Assembly (NCBI GenBank): GCA_903813345.2
Contig: CAIIXF020000010.1
Span: 35,081,425 to 35,145,424 of the forward strand
Direction of reading: 5' to 3'
DNA length: 64,000 nucleotides
Source of the DNA: Owenia fusiformis
Lineage: Eukaryota; Annelida; Polychaeta; Sabellida; Oweniidae
Shown: piece by piece, positions 47,340-60,600 of the stretch
Layout: each line of letters starts with the position of its first letter
Position numbering within the stretch: position 1 is the stretch's first letter
The notes under the pieces: model-generated
Told to the model about the DNA's origin: nothing
Database searches by the model: none
Seen by the model: the letters and a program-made list of their open reading frames with translations, nothing else
Translations under genes and position numbers: made by a program

Positions 47340-48570
47340 TCTATCAAAACCATCTTGTGTAACCCCACTTTATTGCCTTTTGCCCCTGTTTCTATCAATA
47401 TATCGATGTTTTAAAAATTCATTTGATACCATACACGAAATATGTACTTGATATGTGGTTTCAAGTAAAGAAATATAGCTAACGTTGTCTTTAAAATACC
47501 ACCTTATGTAACCCCACTTTCGTACCTTTTGCCCCTGTTTCTATCAATATATCGATGTTTTAAAATCATTTGATACTATACACGAAATATACACGAAATA
47601 TCCACTTATGTGAAATAAAATAAAGGAAAATAAAGTAAGAAGTGTCTTGAGAATGCCACCTTGTGTAACCCCATTTTAGTGCCTTTTGCCCCTGTATATA
47701 TCAATATAAAAGATGTTTTCTATATGAGGGAAGTCTGTTCTATCAAACAGTACAATCAATTCTGTGGGAAAGTATAAACACAAAATGCATTTATGTTGTA
47801 TAAAGTACAAAAACAACATGTGTGAAAATTTGGAGTAAATCCATCTGGTGGTTTTCCTGGAATCATGATGACAAGAAAATGAGACTTCAGAATGCCACCT
47901 TGTGTAACCCCATTTTAGTGCCTTTTGCCCCTGTATATATCAATATAAAAGATGTTTTCTATATGAGGGAAGTCTGTTCTTTCAAACAGTACAATCAATT
48001 CTGTGGGAAAGTATAAACACAAAATGCATTTATATGGTATAAAGTACAAAAACAACATGTGTGGAAATTTGAAGTAAATCCATCTGGTGGTTTTCCTGGA
48101 ATCATGATGACAAGAAAATGAGACTTCAGAATGCCACCTTGTGTAACCCCATTTTAGTACCTTTTGCCCCTGTATATATCAATACAAAAGATGTTTTCTA
48201 TATGAGGGAAGTCTGTTCTTTCAAACGTTACAATCATTTTATGTGGGAAAGTACCGGGCAACAAACTCCTTTTCTAGAACCCTTTTGAAAATCAGACCAG
48301 GGACTATCTTCTTGACCTATATTCAGCACTGAATTGATGTATAGGCCACTTATTAGGGTCATAATTCAAATATATCAATACAAAAGATGTTTTCTATATG
48401 AGGGAAGTCTGTTCTTTCAAACGTTACAATCATTTTATGTGGGAAAGTACCGGACAACAAACTCCTTTTCTAGAACCCTTTTGAAAATCAGATCAGGGAC
48501 TATCTTCTTGACCTATATTCAGCACTGAATCGATGTATAGGCCACTTATTAGGGTCATAATTCAATCATG
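47340..48570. repeat. Tandem array of about 240-bp units plus a second 200-bp duplication
   Basis: GCCACCTTGTGTAACCCCAT starts units at about 47652, 47890 and 48130 (period about 240 bp), with shorter diverged units at 47347 and 47498. The end section ATCAATACAAAAGATGTTTT through ATTAGGGTCATAATTCAA is duplicated (about 48175-48368 and 48371-48565). No coding function is seen. It may be an unusual minisatellite or a broken element. Confidence 0.8.
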
Positions 48571-48809
48571 AAGTGTAGAGGCATAGATTCCAGCCAAGGA
48601 AGTATTTTTGTGTCTATCGATTTAAAATCCATTTGCATCCTATACATCCCTACATTTTATCCAAATATGTTACTCAATAATGAAATAATCTTTGGTTTTA
48701 CAAAGTTATGATAAATAAAAGTAAAATTTGATAAGTAAAAGATGTTGTTGGAACATTTTTCTATAGCCATTTTGTAGGTAAAAAATGATGAAAAAATGAA
48801 TTTATTATA

Positions 48810-48909
48810 TGACCTGGATCGATTGCAAACTTCATATTTGCACATTTGATGAAATAAACCATTGCTGTCATATGCTGAAATTATTAAGTTTGCAATCGAT
48901 TCAGGTCAT
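48810..48909. repeat. 100-bp hairpin
   Basis: The arms ATGACCTGGATCGATTGCAA and TTGCAATCGATTCAGGTCAT are inverted with one mismatch around a loop of about 60 bp. Probably a small MITE or foldback relic. Confidence 0.7.
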
Positions 48910-49849
48910 AGTGTATTTTTTTGTGAAAATCAATGGGAACCAATGGCCTCTATTGGGATCTGCTGATTCATTTTGACCATGGTGGTTTTTGCCAATTAAC
49001 GCACCTCTTCCTTTGGGGACTTATATTTTAACTACCTCGTGTATCTGCCGTCGTGGTCACTTCAAGTATCACAAGTAACATCAGTAAGTGATGTACTGGA
49101 GCCATCTTACGACCTATCTTTCAGCTTTGAATTATCACAAATCTGAAAAAACAATATTATATTTGGTAAGTATATATATAAAGTATAGGTGTGTTTAAAT
49201 TACCGTTTGTGTATTTATTAGATATGTTTTCAATTAATAAACGGAACATGTGTTTTTATGAAAAACGCAAATACTAACTTTGTTTAACTACGTTTTAAAT
49301 AACTATAAACATGGTTGTTTTGATATATAAATTATATAATAAAATAATCAGTTTGTTATTTTTTGGCAGTTTTTCTCCATTACTTATCAATCAATCATTA
49401 TAACCACCTACCGGGCCTGTTCTAGGGGTATTAGTTCTAGTTCAGAAGACTTTTATTTAACTATATTGACCTGTTTAATATGTAACGTTATAGTGGCGGG
49501 GCAATATTAGTATTTGAGCCCGCCAATACTCCCTGGGAAATGAGATATCGTTACTAGTGCGTATAATTTTCGTTCAGTGGCAGTCCGTTCTTGCTATTTC
49601 AGCTCTGGGCATAAACGGGTTTAATAATAATAATAACGTCATTTCTTCGGGCAAAATCGTGAATTTTTTTCCATTTCTCATTTATTCCATATATAACATA
49701 AAATACATTACAATATTATTGCCTACGTTTTTCAACATTGTCGGCAATATACAAAACATATAAAGATGGAAACAATGAAAATACAATAGATAAGGTACAT
49801 AATATTAATGGCAGGGAATGTTAGAGGCTTTCGGGGGGGGGGGGGTTAA
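48910..49849. other. Spacer with 13-G run
   Basis: Unique AT-rich DNA. A run of 13 G residues lies at 49833-49845, just before the end of the minus-strand LINE. No gene seen. Confidence 0.5.
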
Positions 49850-52528
49850 TCTAAAATATCAAGAGCCTGGCAGATGTAATGGCTAACTATATGAATAATT
49901 TGTTCATTATCAGTTACTGTGAGATTTCTGTCTCCAAATAATAAAAATTGAATTTTTTCATAAGAGTTTAAATTTTGGAAACATTGAAAAATCCTAAGGT
50001 TTTTAGTCCTGCTAGGAGAGTGCATCTTTCTTGTTGCAGCAGAGGGCAGTTTAATAAAAAGTGATGCATTGTTTGTTGTATGTCACCACATACGCAGAAA
50101 GGGTCATTTACTGTCACAAAGTTATGGGAATATAAATGTGCTTTTAGAATCAGAATTTCAATTTTTCTTGGCATTGTCATATTCATTTTAGTAGTGGATA
50201 CTCTGGAGTCGGGGCTCATATTTCCTCTTACTAACCTTTTAAATCTAGATATTGGTTGGCCTTTCCTGTCCTCATATGGTATGTCATCCCACAGGGTCAG
50301 AGCCCTGATAATGGTTGACTTTTTGAACGAATTACTGATTGGAAAGGGTATTCTATAATGCCTTGGTTGTCTTAGGGGCCGATTTGGAATATTCTCGTAT
50401 GAACTAACTAAATCACAAATGAAAGGAGGGAAACAATGGTATCTAGCCTTGAAAGCAAAAATTTTAAGATGTTCTTCTCTCCTGGAAGCTAACGTTTTCC
50501 AGTTGAGTAATGATAAAACTTTCGATGTGTTTGAACCGTGTATTGCTCCTGACACATGGCAAGCTGCTTGATAATGAAGTCTATCCAATTTTAATAGTTT
50601 TGAAGTTGATGCCTTATCATATATTTAAGGAATAAATAATGATAGGCCATTCAATATGGTGAAATTCAGCACGAGTTGGACAGAATGTTGTACAAAGCAC
50701 GAACCGAAGGTGAGTGCATTTGTACTAACATTCTGTCCAACGAGTGCTGAATTTCACCATATTGAATGGCCTATCATTATTTATTCCGATTCAAACATAA
50801 AAATTAGAAAAAGCCGTGTCTGTGGAACGGGCATGAAGGAAGAATACGCATGCTGTCAAGATTCTGAAGTCGGCCGGAAAAATTTTAGAATTTGTTTGGG
50901 CTGTTCTATTTTTCTCCCCGTTTTAGATTTTATACGGTGTATGCAAACATGGGGTGTAGTAGTTACGGAGGGAGTAAAAAAGAACAGCTATCCCCGGACA
51001 GAGTCCCAGATGTGCAGCTGAGATGTGACGTCACTCAAAACAATGCAAATTGCAGATTGAATAGAGCATGGTCGTGCATCTATGGAGAATTAGAGAACGT
51101 TCTATATTGGCTATGCTGCATTCTGATTGGTTGAGAAATTCGAATAGAGCACGGTCATGTTTGAATGTATCACAGTAGTCGAAATGTGGTAGTATAAATG
51201 AATTATATATAATATTCTCTAGGTATTTACTGTTTAGTATTTTAGTTAACTCTTTCAATGGTCTAATGAGAAAGATTACTCTCTCTATGAGTTGGTCAAC
51301 ATGTGAATTAAAGTTTAGATTTTGATCAAGCACTAAGCCCAGGTGCTTGTGTTTGGTACAACTAGGTATGACATCTCCTCCTAGTTTTAAAGGGACTGGC
51401 TCTTGTAATAGTCTTCTATTTCCTGATACAAAGGTCAAGTCAGCACTTTTTTTGTGCCTTAGAAGTCATCTTCCAAGGCATGGCCCAATTTGCCAAAATG
51501 TCAAGATCTCTTTGAAGTGGTTGGTGAATGTTTAAAATCTGATCAAAACTGTCATGTGCACTATAAATAGATGTATCATCAGCAAAAATAAATGTTTTGG
51601 AAAGGAGATCATCTGGTAGGTCATTAATGTAAATAAGAAACAGGAGGGGCCCGAGGACTGGTCCTTGTGGTACACCTGCATTGATTTTATAGTTATTTAT
51701 ATTGTGATCATTGTTATTATTATTGTTATTTATTCCATTATTAAGATTTCCATAATTATCAGAGGACCAATCAGATAAGCTGTTGTTGACTTTGGCTCGA
51801 ACCCTTCTGTCTTTTAAATATGATGTCATTAGCTGTACAAAATTGAAATTACAACCATAGCCTTTAAGTTTCTGTATAAGTAATCTATGCGGGACTAAAT
51901 CAAAAGCGGCTGTTAAATCTAAGAAAGCCGAGCGAACATATTTATTTTCATCTATATTTTCATGGATATTGTGAGCAATGTTAATTAACTGGTTAACGGT
52001 GCTGTGCTTCGGGAGAAAACCACTCTGGAATTTGTATAAAAGGTTGTGTTGAAGCAGATGAGCCAAAAGATGTTTGTGAATGATGGTTTCAAGAACTTTC
52101 GAAAGGTTACTTAGGAGTGTCACCGGTCTATAGTTGCTGACAAGTTCCCTGTCTCCTTTTTTATAAATAGGAACAATAATACCTTCTTTCCATATATCAG
52201 GGAGAGTGTTCTCTTCTAATATCCTATTAAATAGTTTACTGGTTGGTAAAGCAAGAGATCTGGCACATAGTTTTAACATTTTGTTATTAATTTCATCAGG
52301 CCCTTGAGATTTAGTTGTGTCAAGATCATGTAAAAGTTCAAAGACTTCTTCAGTTCTAAAATTTTGCATGGTATGTTGTGTTCTAAGTTGGAAGGGAGGA
52401 GTGTAGTCATCATTTATGTTAATTATGTTTTTTCCAACAAAGTATTTCATAAGAGCATTGGCTTTTTCATAGCTGGTACAGGCTGTAGTATTTAAAGTGG
52501 GATTTCTCAATACTGGTATTGTTGACAT
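49850..52528 (-). pseudogene. 5'-truncated LINE ORF2 (Jockey/CR1-type), interrupted
   Basis: Three minus-strand frames make one reverse transcriptase: 52528-51440, about 51438-51160 and about 50628-49968. The RT carries KSQGPDEINNKML, PIYKKGDRELVSNYRPV, SGFLPKHSTVNQL, SAFLDLTAAFDLVPH, NAGVPQGPVLGPLLFLIYIN and the catalytic FADD (about 51565-51580). The second part has LGLVLDQNLNF and FILPHFDYC; the third ends with a zinc knuckle CVCGDIQQTMHHFLLNCP. A frameshift at a T-rich run near 51445-51455 separates parts one and two, and an insertion at 50629-51165 separates two and three. The endonuclease is absent. An Asn-rich run (about 51690-51740) inside the RT is unusual and probably microsatellite expansion. 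Confidence 0.85.
50629..51165. mobile_element. Hairpin-bearing insertion in the LINE
   Basis: It starts with an almost perfect inverted repeat (50629-50700 against 50715-50787) with GGAATAAATAATGATAGGCC and ATATGGTGAAATTCAGCAC in its arms. Its right part contains a partial direct repeat TAGAGCATGGTCGTG / TAGAGCACGGTCATG. Removing about 540 bp rejoins the LINE frame (DYCDTF to NIYDKAS). The borders are approximate. Plus-strand ORFs here are not genes. Confidence 0.65.
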
Positions 52529-52711
52529 CGTGAAATATTGCCCTTTGAAATGACGTTATTGTACTATTCAGTGGCGTATATTCGATCATGCGAATTTTAA
52601 TAATTATACTTCATTAGGACTCACCCTATGTATAGTCTGTCACGTGACTTTATGGATGATGGGTGGGCGAACCGTTCGCGAGTCTTTTCACTACAGTTTT
52701 ATGATGATACT

Positions 52712-52833
52712 TTTAACATGGTTTTAGACTTTTATCTCCGTGAAACTTGTCCCAAAACTTGTAAATCGTCTTTAGACATTGATGGTACGGGACAAGTTTC
52801 ACAGAGGTACAAAGTCTAAAACCATGTTAAAAT
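52712..52833. repeat. 122-bp hairpin
   Basis: AACATGGTTTTAGACTTT and GTGAAACTTGTCCC recur inverted as GGGACAAGTTTCAC and AAAGTCTAAAACCATGTT. A foldback relic without coding content. Confidence 0.75.
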
Positions 52834-54989
52834 GTTACATATATAGGATTGGCCTAAAATGCGAATTTCTATTTTGCATAAACTTTTTTGGCAACGCATG
52901 AATTTGCGGGAGACGTATTATCAATTTTACAACTGATATTTTAACAAACAAGATAACGAAACACTTTGTGACAAAAAATAGAAGAACCTTTAAATAGCAA
53001 CTTACTTGATTTCAGGCAAAAATAGTTGATTTCATATTATTCCATAGTTAGCATGATATTCATAGGATAACATGTGAAAATAAAAACGGTATTTTTGTAA
53101 TCAGTGGTAAAATATGATATTTTTGACATTATCTATTAATAAGGTGGAAATGTATGGGATGGTATGGCATTTACACTCATTCATGGGATCCGTCTGTCTG
53201 ATCTGCAGCATGTGTACAGGTGTCAGATACCCCAACTATTACGTAATACTTTGTTACGTGACACATGATCCTAGCTTGAGAACGAACATGGGTTTGAATG
53301 CTATTGATACATGTTTAGTTAGCATCATGTATCAAGTGCCGCCCCAAGCCAAAGTAAATCAATGTTAAGTTTTTGTATTTAATTGCTTTAATTGTACTTA
53401 TCTACTGATCTAAATAAATCTGTTATTTAAATATTCTGCTTTTGTTATTTATAAATCATTATTTTAACGAAATTTAAACCAACCTCGTAATACAAAACGA
53501 GTCAGCTGTTTATCTTAATTTATTCCTAATTCTTCATCAGAGAGTGAGAGAATTGTTAAAACGTATTTATGATTAGAAACCAATTAAAACTCCTAAATAT
53601 TCATTTTAATTTATTCATAATTCTTCATTAGAGAGTGATGAAATTGTTAAAACGCATTTATGATCAGAAAACGTTACCTTATAAACCCAGCAAAACTCCT
53701 AAATATTCATTTACTGAAAAACGTATATTCTTATATTTCATCATATAATTTAAAAAATGCTTGCCCAGGCCACCGCCTCGCCCGATATGTTTTCTCGAAT
53801 AAGTAAGCTGCTATATCTAGCTCCTGAGCAGCCAGTATTTGTATAATACTTTAATTAGCATTTTCTTTTTACAGCCACATTAAAACTCATTAATTTAACA
53901 GTTTGTTTACACTAACTAAAATAAAAAGGTTAATGATAAAATCATTATACTTAATCTACTTATGAAAAAATATTATCAATACATACATATTATCCAACGT
54001 ATTTGTTGAATGGGTTTGTTTTGTCCACTTGATGTTCAAAATGGAACGATATGCTGATCAAGATTAAACCCTGCTTGGTGATTTAAACGGTGACCTCTGA
54101 AATGATCTGACCAATGAAACTCCCAACTCATCGGAGGAACATCGCCAAAATCACAATATAATTAATGGTATATGGTGTGTCTATTGTTGCCATGTGTATA
54201 ATCTCGTATGACTCTTTTCCAATAGAAATACAGGTTGTCGAATATGCAACGGTAATCTTTCTTTCAAAAAATATTTGGCAAAGAAATAATATGTACGGTA
54301 CAGGTAGGTTATCGCCAACAATTTCAAAAGTTATATCATGGATTATGACTATTTTCTGACCATGGCTTTTACTGCCAAAAAAATTTGAAGTAACAACAAT
54401 TTGATCTGTAGAAATGAAATCATCTGGAAATCTTCTGATTTGAAAGTGAATTAAATAATAACTTTTCGAAATTGAAGAGTTGTTAGTCTTAAAGTTATCT
54501 AAGCTGACGTTTGGGAAATACCATGTGGTCTACTATAAATGTGAACAGAGTACAGTGGATGATAATTGACCTCTGGAGACGCCAAAATATGAATGGAAAG
54601 TGTGACGTTCCATCAGTTCTCCATATCATAAATACGACATTGCATGGCCATAAAAACCGTAAAAAGGGTAGAACGAGTGATACTTAACACGGACATTTTT
54701 CAAGGCAGGTCTTAACAAACTTAAAGGCTCAAAATGTTCTTTACTTGGCTCGCTCACTTGGCAAGGAAAGAGTGTATATAGTTTAAGTGTGTAATTGCTA
54801 ATAAAACCAGACAACGTTATATTATACAACTTTCCAAAAGTCAGACAATGTTATTTAATTTTCCGAAAGAAATTTCAAAATATATATCCTAACTTGAGTC
54901 AGTATCATATCATCAAAAATTGAATTATTCCGAAACAAACAGATAAGCCGAATTGATTCAAAAAATTAAAAAATTCACAAAAACGATCT
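52834..54989. other. Spacer; one direct repeat
   Basis: About 53513-53604 and 53605-53712 are diverged direct duplicates (AATTCTTCATxAGAGAGTGA and AACTCCTAAATATTCATTT). ORFs 53114-53368 and 54165-54359 show no recognised motif. Nothing else seen. Confidence 0.45.
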
Positions 54990-56720
54990 GGCTTCGTTGA
55001 CATTACAATTATAAAACTAAAAATTGGTATTGAACAAACATAACATGCTACCTTGGCACCTTCAACCATATGTCGAAGTAAAAGTTAGTCAGTATTTGAT
55101 AGAGAGCTTTCGATGTAAGTTATTTGGAATACGTATGCGCAAACGTGTACGCATATGTGGATATCTCGTGGTGAAAACACCCTTGAAATCTTATGTATGT
55201 TACACAATGGTTTATCTTATGCAAATGATTTGTTCTGAGAGTGCCTTGCACACCAGATTTTTGAAAATCACCACAACCAGTTGCAGCATAAATTTAATGA
55301 AATTCCACTTCAAGTTGAAGATCACCATGCTAGTTATTTAAAGTGGGTAAAGTTTGTTTGTAATTGGATAAAAATCACAAGGGCATTTAAAAGTGCTTTT
55401 GATAGATTATACAGATTGTGTGGTGAATGTTACATAGTAAAAATATATAAGGCCCAACCATGTATATCAATTCAGGACACATTGCAAGTTATAATACCAA
55501 GTGTACAATTAGACACGCAAATTTCTCTGTGCCATCCGTCAAAAATCTGTCAGAAAAGCTATAATGCAGGAAGAAAAATATAAATATATTCAGGAGTTTT
55601 TGATCAAACACTAAACATCAAGATTGAGCAAACAAATAATAAATGGAAATACAATGAGAATTAAGTACCAGAAATAATGTATGTTGGGTGTGTAATAAAT
55701 ATGCTGATAACAACTGCCTGAACCCAAAAAGACAACAAATACAAAGGCATTGCATTAATTTGAAAAAGACTTTAATGCCAGTGACATAACAGATACTTTG
55801 AGGAGTACACCAAAAACATGAAACTCCAAAAGCCATGTGTAAAATCGTTGAACTTGGTATGACACCTGGTCGTGCCAGAGATCCAAGTATTTTCAAAAAA
55901 CGTGGGCCAAAGCTCCATTTTATTCATTGCTACTCAGATTGTCCCCTCTATATCAATATTTTCTGTACTGCTATGGACATTGTATTTCATTCATGAAATA
56001 AAAGTGTCTACTTTGAAATAATGTTTTTAGAGCAAGTCAAAAGTGATATTTATCACTGGTACTTTACTCGATGACGCCGGTTACTTAAACGTTGTGATGG
56101 CTCTCCCTGAAAGTAATACCATCATATCAAAATTTAGGATTACTTTCTCAGTTGTTGAATCACAAATTGTATGGCTTTATCGACAGTGCGAGAAAAATTT
56201 CGTTTTGAATAGCGAGTTTTGCGTGTCATTTAACTTATTTCAACCGTAAAAATTACTCCTTATTTTCGGACAAAGATGGAATATTAGAAATATCGTAAGA
56301 GGGTATTGCAACACATGTTGAAGAATACATTCAGAATTCATTACCAATACTCATAACATAAAATATAGCGGTAGACTAGTATTCATACAAGATATCTATC
56401 ATTCTGTCTCAAATGATGTGGGACAAAGAAAAGCCAATATTGAAGTCCATAAGCGAATCAAAAGGTCAACATTAACCCGGATCCGCAACGCCCATGCCAA
56501 ACTTCATACTCCATTAAAATATTTCAAGACTAAAGCTAAAAGTGATAGTGGAGATAAGTTTGGTGATTTATTGAGGCCACACATTCAAGAACTTGTTTGT
56601 TCTTTGAAACACATATTAATGCATTTGGTCTACCAGTTTTTTTTAATGTTAAACCGGTGTGAAAGAAATGATTGTCCCTCAGGGATTATGGTCCCCCTTT
56701 CTAACAGCCCTAACTGACCC
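54990..56720 (+). pseudogene. Scattered decayed coding fragments, unrecognised
   Basis: Several plus-strand fragments read like protein rather than noise: 55281-55583 (PLQVEDHHASYLKWVKF, AFDRLYRLCGECY), about 55850-55930 (MTPGRARDPSIFKKRGPK) and 56418-56640 (KRSTLTRIRNAHAKLHT, DKFGDLLRPHIQEL). They lie in changing frames with stops between, as in an old transposon gene. I do not recognise the family. They could also be exons of an unknown gene, but no splice sites convincingly link them. Confidence 0.25.
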
Positions 56721-57483
56721 TGATTGCGTATAAGATAATGAGGGAAAGAGTTGTATTTAGGTCACCATATATCAATGGAGAGTAGGACCATAATTTGATA
56801 GGACCTCCTACCCCTTTACACCGGCCCATGCGTCTTTATTGGTCTCAATACACCAACAATGCTTCAATTTTATCAGAAATATAAATTACAATTATAGTAT
56901 ATAATAACTACGCTATATGGACTTGGATTATGTGTGTCCCTCGCCATTTCAATATCTGGTTTAAAGAACGACGTTGAATTAAGTTCACCATATTGTTTCC
57001 AATTCTCTCTGAAGGAGCGCGATTCGCGAATACTTAAGGATTTAGCCCTGAACTCAGTGTAATGTGGAATGGCCATTCCTTGAAGGTGTTGTTTTCCACA
57101 CGAGAGTAGTTTGTTTGTCTCTTCTTCAGCTGTCCAGTGCACAGTAGGAGAGCAATGCGTTTCAAAATCTAACATGACTCTCTAAGTGAGTAAATGCCAA
57201 GAACTTCAGACTTTTGTAGAGGACCGAAAGACATATACGGATTGATTATAATGAATGTAAGTAAATAAGGCTTATTCAGCTCATTTTATCATTCAAAATT
57301 GGATTTGACAGTATTTTTTGAAACTAATTAATAGCTCAGATGTAGTAGGTGAAGCAATATTTTCGATTTCACATTATTTGATATTAGAAGACTGTTAAAC
57401 TAGATCATCACTTTTTGACGTAAAAGGTTGTTATATAAATGGGACTATACTGCCCAGTTTTTATAGTCTATAGACAAATGTAA
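56721..57483. other. Spacer, repeat fragments
   Basis: 56780-57000 shares words with 60160-60570 (GGACCATAATTT, TTTACACCGG, and ATGGTGAACTxAATTCAAC on the minus strand), suggesting remnants of one dispersed repeat. The minus ORF 56873-57175 overlaps it and is not supported as a gene. Confidence 0.4.
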
Positions 57484-57623
57484 TACCTGGGTCACATTTG
57501 CTGCGATTCATCGGCCGGCGCCCGGCCGATTGAGTATTTTGTTCAAAGTTAAATACATTTCTGAACAAAATACTCAATCGGCCGGGCGCCGTATTGAAAA
57601 TCGGAGCAAATGTGACCAAGGCA
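57484..57623. mobile_element. 140-bp Harbinger-like MITE, TAA target duplication
   Basis: The ends TACCTGGGTCACATTTGCT and AGCAAATGTGACCAAGGCA are imperfect inverted repeats flanked by TAA (57481-57483 and 57624-57626). The whole element folds on itself; the GGCGCCCGGCCGATTGAGTA core is mirrored as ACTCAATCGGCCGGGCGCC. It is a relative of the element at 4458-4547. Confidence 0.85.
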
Positions 57624-57626
57624 TAA

Positions 57627-60600
57627 GCAGACGACATAATCCCCCTGGGCATATAGAAAAAGAATGATAAGTTGTCTCGGGGACAGAGGCAACCAGAAAA
57701 TATAGTCCGCTTGGACATGAACATCTAGAAAATTAAGAATAAGATGTCTCAGGGACAAAATTAACTTGAAATCATTGTCTCCTGTATTTGCATTATATCA
57801 AAAATGATCTCATGAAAACGAGGGAACGAATTTATGCCAATGCATTTTAGTTCCATCTTATGCAGAATATGCGTAAAGAAAAAAAGGTCAGACTGTGAGT
57901 CGATCCAGACCATAGGCAACACTCAGAGGACAGTTCTTACGTTAACTGGTCAACTCGTACCCAAGACAAGTCGTACCCAAGACAACTGGTACCCACGACA
58001 ACTCGTATCCCAGTATATATTTTGTTTTGAATCAAGCGCGTTGGACTTATGGATTTTTGTTACTTCAGACTCAAAACGAGGCTAATTAGTGTCAACATCG
58101 CCGGATCGTTTGGAAAATTCGAATTAAATCACTTAATTAATTTCCGACGATTCTGATGATGACTTTAACTATGGAATAAAAAGAACATCCTATGATTTAC
58201 TCATGGATATTGATATCTGCACTCTCTCGCTACGCTTGCTCGTGCAGATATCATATCCATTCGTGGATAAAAATCATATCACTCATATCCTCTTTATATT
58301 TTGATAGTACTTCGTTAAATATTTTGATAGTATATGAATTATTAAAGGAATGAATCTATAATAGATAATCATGGTAAAGGTAAATATTCCTATTTGAATC
58401 ATATTTGATTAATGCAAGGAATTTCTTCCCTAATTCAAAAAGTTTATTGCATTGAGAAAATTTACTGTTTTATACAAATCCCAGTCACCCTAATGTTTGA
58501 GACGAACTGTATATTATATGATATGCAAAACATCAACGTCAAATTGTAGATGATTGGCTTACGTTGTCAAAAATATTAGCACTTCTTTTTGATTGGTTGT
58601 TCATTTTCCGAAATCTGCAATATTAGTAAACATATTTGAAACGTTTCAAAACGCATGAGGATCGATTGCTATTATAGCAAGTATTTGTTGATTAAGGAGA
58701 GCTCCAGGTAAGAAATATAGTATTAGGTAGTTATTTACATTTATGCTAAAACAGTAGATTTTATATCCTTTGGGAGTTTTTCTCTTCTCAAAGGTCATGT
58801 CTTTATACAGAGTGGCTCTTCTGCATGGGAAGTATACGCATTGATGTCTTTTAGTTTCAAAATAAAATCAATCAAAAGATTTATTTGCAATAAACCACGC
58901 GGGGACGGATACTGAGTAGCCTAGCATGCTATTAAATCGTAAGGTAATGATTAGAAAAACTAGTCCTATTTTTGTTCTATTTTAGTTCTATTTTCACATC
59001 ACATTCTCAAACTTTTTTCATATAGTAAGTTAGACATTAAAGGTCATTTTTAACCGCATCAAAGGTGTTATAATGAAAACGTTTCTTTTTTTAACCTTTC
59101 AAGATTACTTTCTTTCAAAATAATAAGGTTGCTAGTTGCTTATGTATGAGACATTTTTGCATTTCTTATAACTTGTGAAGAGGAATAAATAAATCTTAAA
59201 GGAGTGGTATCGATACGGTGAACTTCTTGAACATGCGTTTCTCTTAAACCATTCATCAAAAAATTCTGAAAATTTTACAAATCGTCAATTTAATGGTCAT
59301 CTTTTGGATGGTTATTTGAATTATATATATACCTTTCTCTATATTGTTTTAGAAACACACCAGACACTTTTGTTCTTGGTATCATATTATTCCACGCAAA
59401 TTTAAATCAAACTTAACAAAAAATCAGTTCAATACTCTCGAACAATAATATGAAACAAACTACCAACTTCCCTTCAATATTTACCATCATTTGACTCCAT
59501 TAAATACAATTACAAAAAACATTAATAAATTGTTACTGAGCCATGAGCATGTACTGTTATTTTTCCACAAATGTACTATGTTTGTATTTTTCACTTTTGC
59601 CTTGTTTATGTGCAGGCATTTTTGTATATTGTTGTATTTTATGACTTGAGCTGGCATGATATCTATCTTGCTTCATTCAATTCATATTAATTGTAACATA
59701 TTTTATAATGTTCAACTTTTGATTTTTGCACTGATAATACTAAATGAATATGATAATACATAAATAAATAAATGTTCGGAATGAAATGAAACATCTATCC
59801 GAACCTAATTGGAACAAAATAACATAAACACAACGTGTTTGTGTCTCTCAATATTGTAATTGTACAAAGCAAAGTTTGTTTGATTTAAAAAAAGTATCTT
59901 GTTAATGGAATACAAGGTCTATCTTAATTTTTATCTGTTTTGGGGGGTTTTGTCTTTGCATACTTTTTGTGAAATCAACCAAATTTCCTTTGTATAACTA
60001 TAATATTGAGAGGTCTAAGAAAATGTTGTATATGCTATTTTATTCCAACAAAGTTTGGAAAGACATTTTATTTTATTCTCAAGAATTGGTAAAAAGGAAA
60101 AAAAGAATTGCATTAAAAAACAAAAAATGATTACAAAAACAGTTATATAAAATAAATATAAATACTTTTCGAATGTTGAATTCAGTTCACCATATCGATA
60201 CCTATCCTTTGAATTCATTGGTTCGCATGCCAAAATAATTATAATATACGTGTAGATCTTACTTGGATGAGCTGAAATCGATTTGAACGACTTCCAGCAA
60301 CTTGGATGATACAAACTCCAGTTGTTGACCAGTGATAATGAGGCACATGGGGCAAAAATTGATTGAAGGGTGTTCTTCCTGCTGTGAACTAAACACAGTC
60401 ATAAGCTTGATGAAGCGAGATTTAACCCTGAGATGAACCAGCAAGCCATTTACGATATGAAATACTTGGCACAAACAACAATATATCAATGTGGAGCCAG
60501 AAACATAACATTTAAAAGTTGATGTAATATATGTGGTACCATGGTGTGCCATAATTAGGGGACCATAATTTCTTTTACACCGGTATGTCCTAGCATTTTA

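Noticed and set aside
50656-51134. Plus-strand ORFs 50656-51021 and 50892-51134
   Set aside because: They lie in the hairpin insertion and its flank. The hairpin symmetry explains the open frame, and no family features are present.
55618-55896. 92-codon minus-strand ORF
   Set aside because: It is antisense to more protein-like plus-strand fragments (MTPGRARDPSIFKKRG) and shows no motif.
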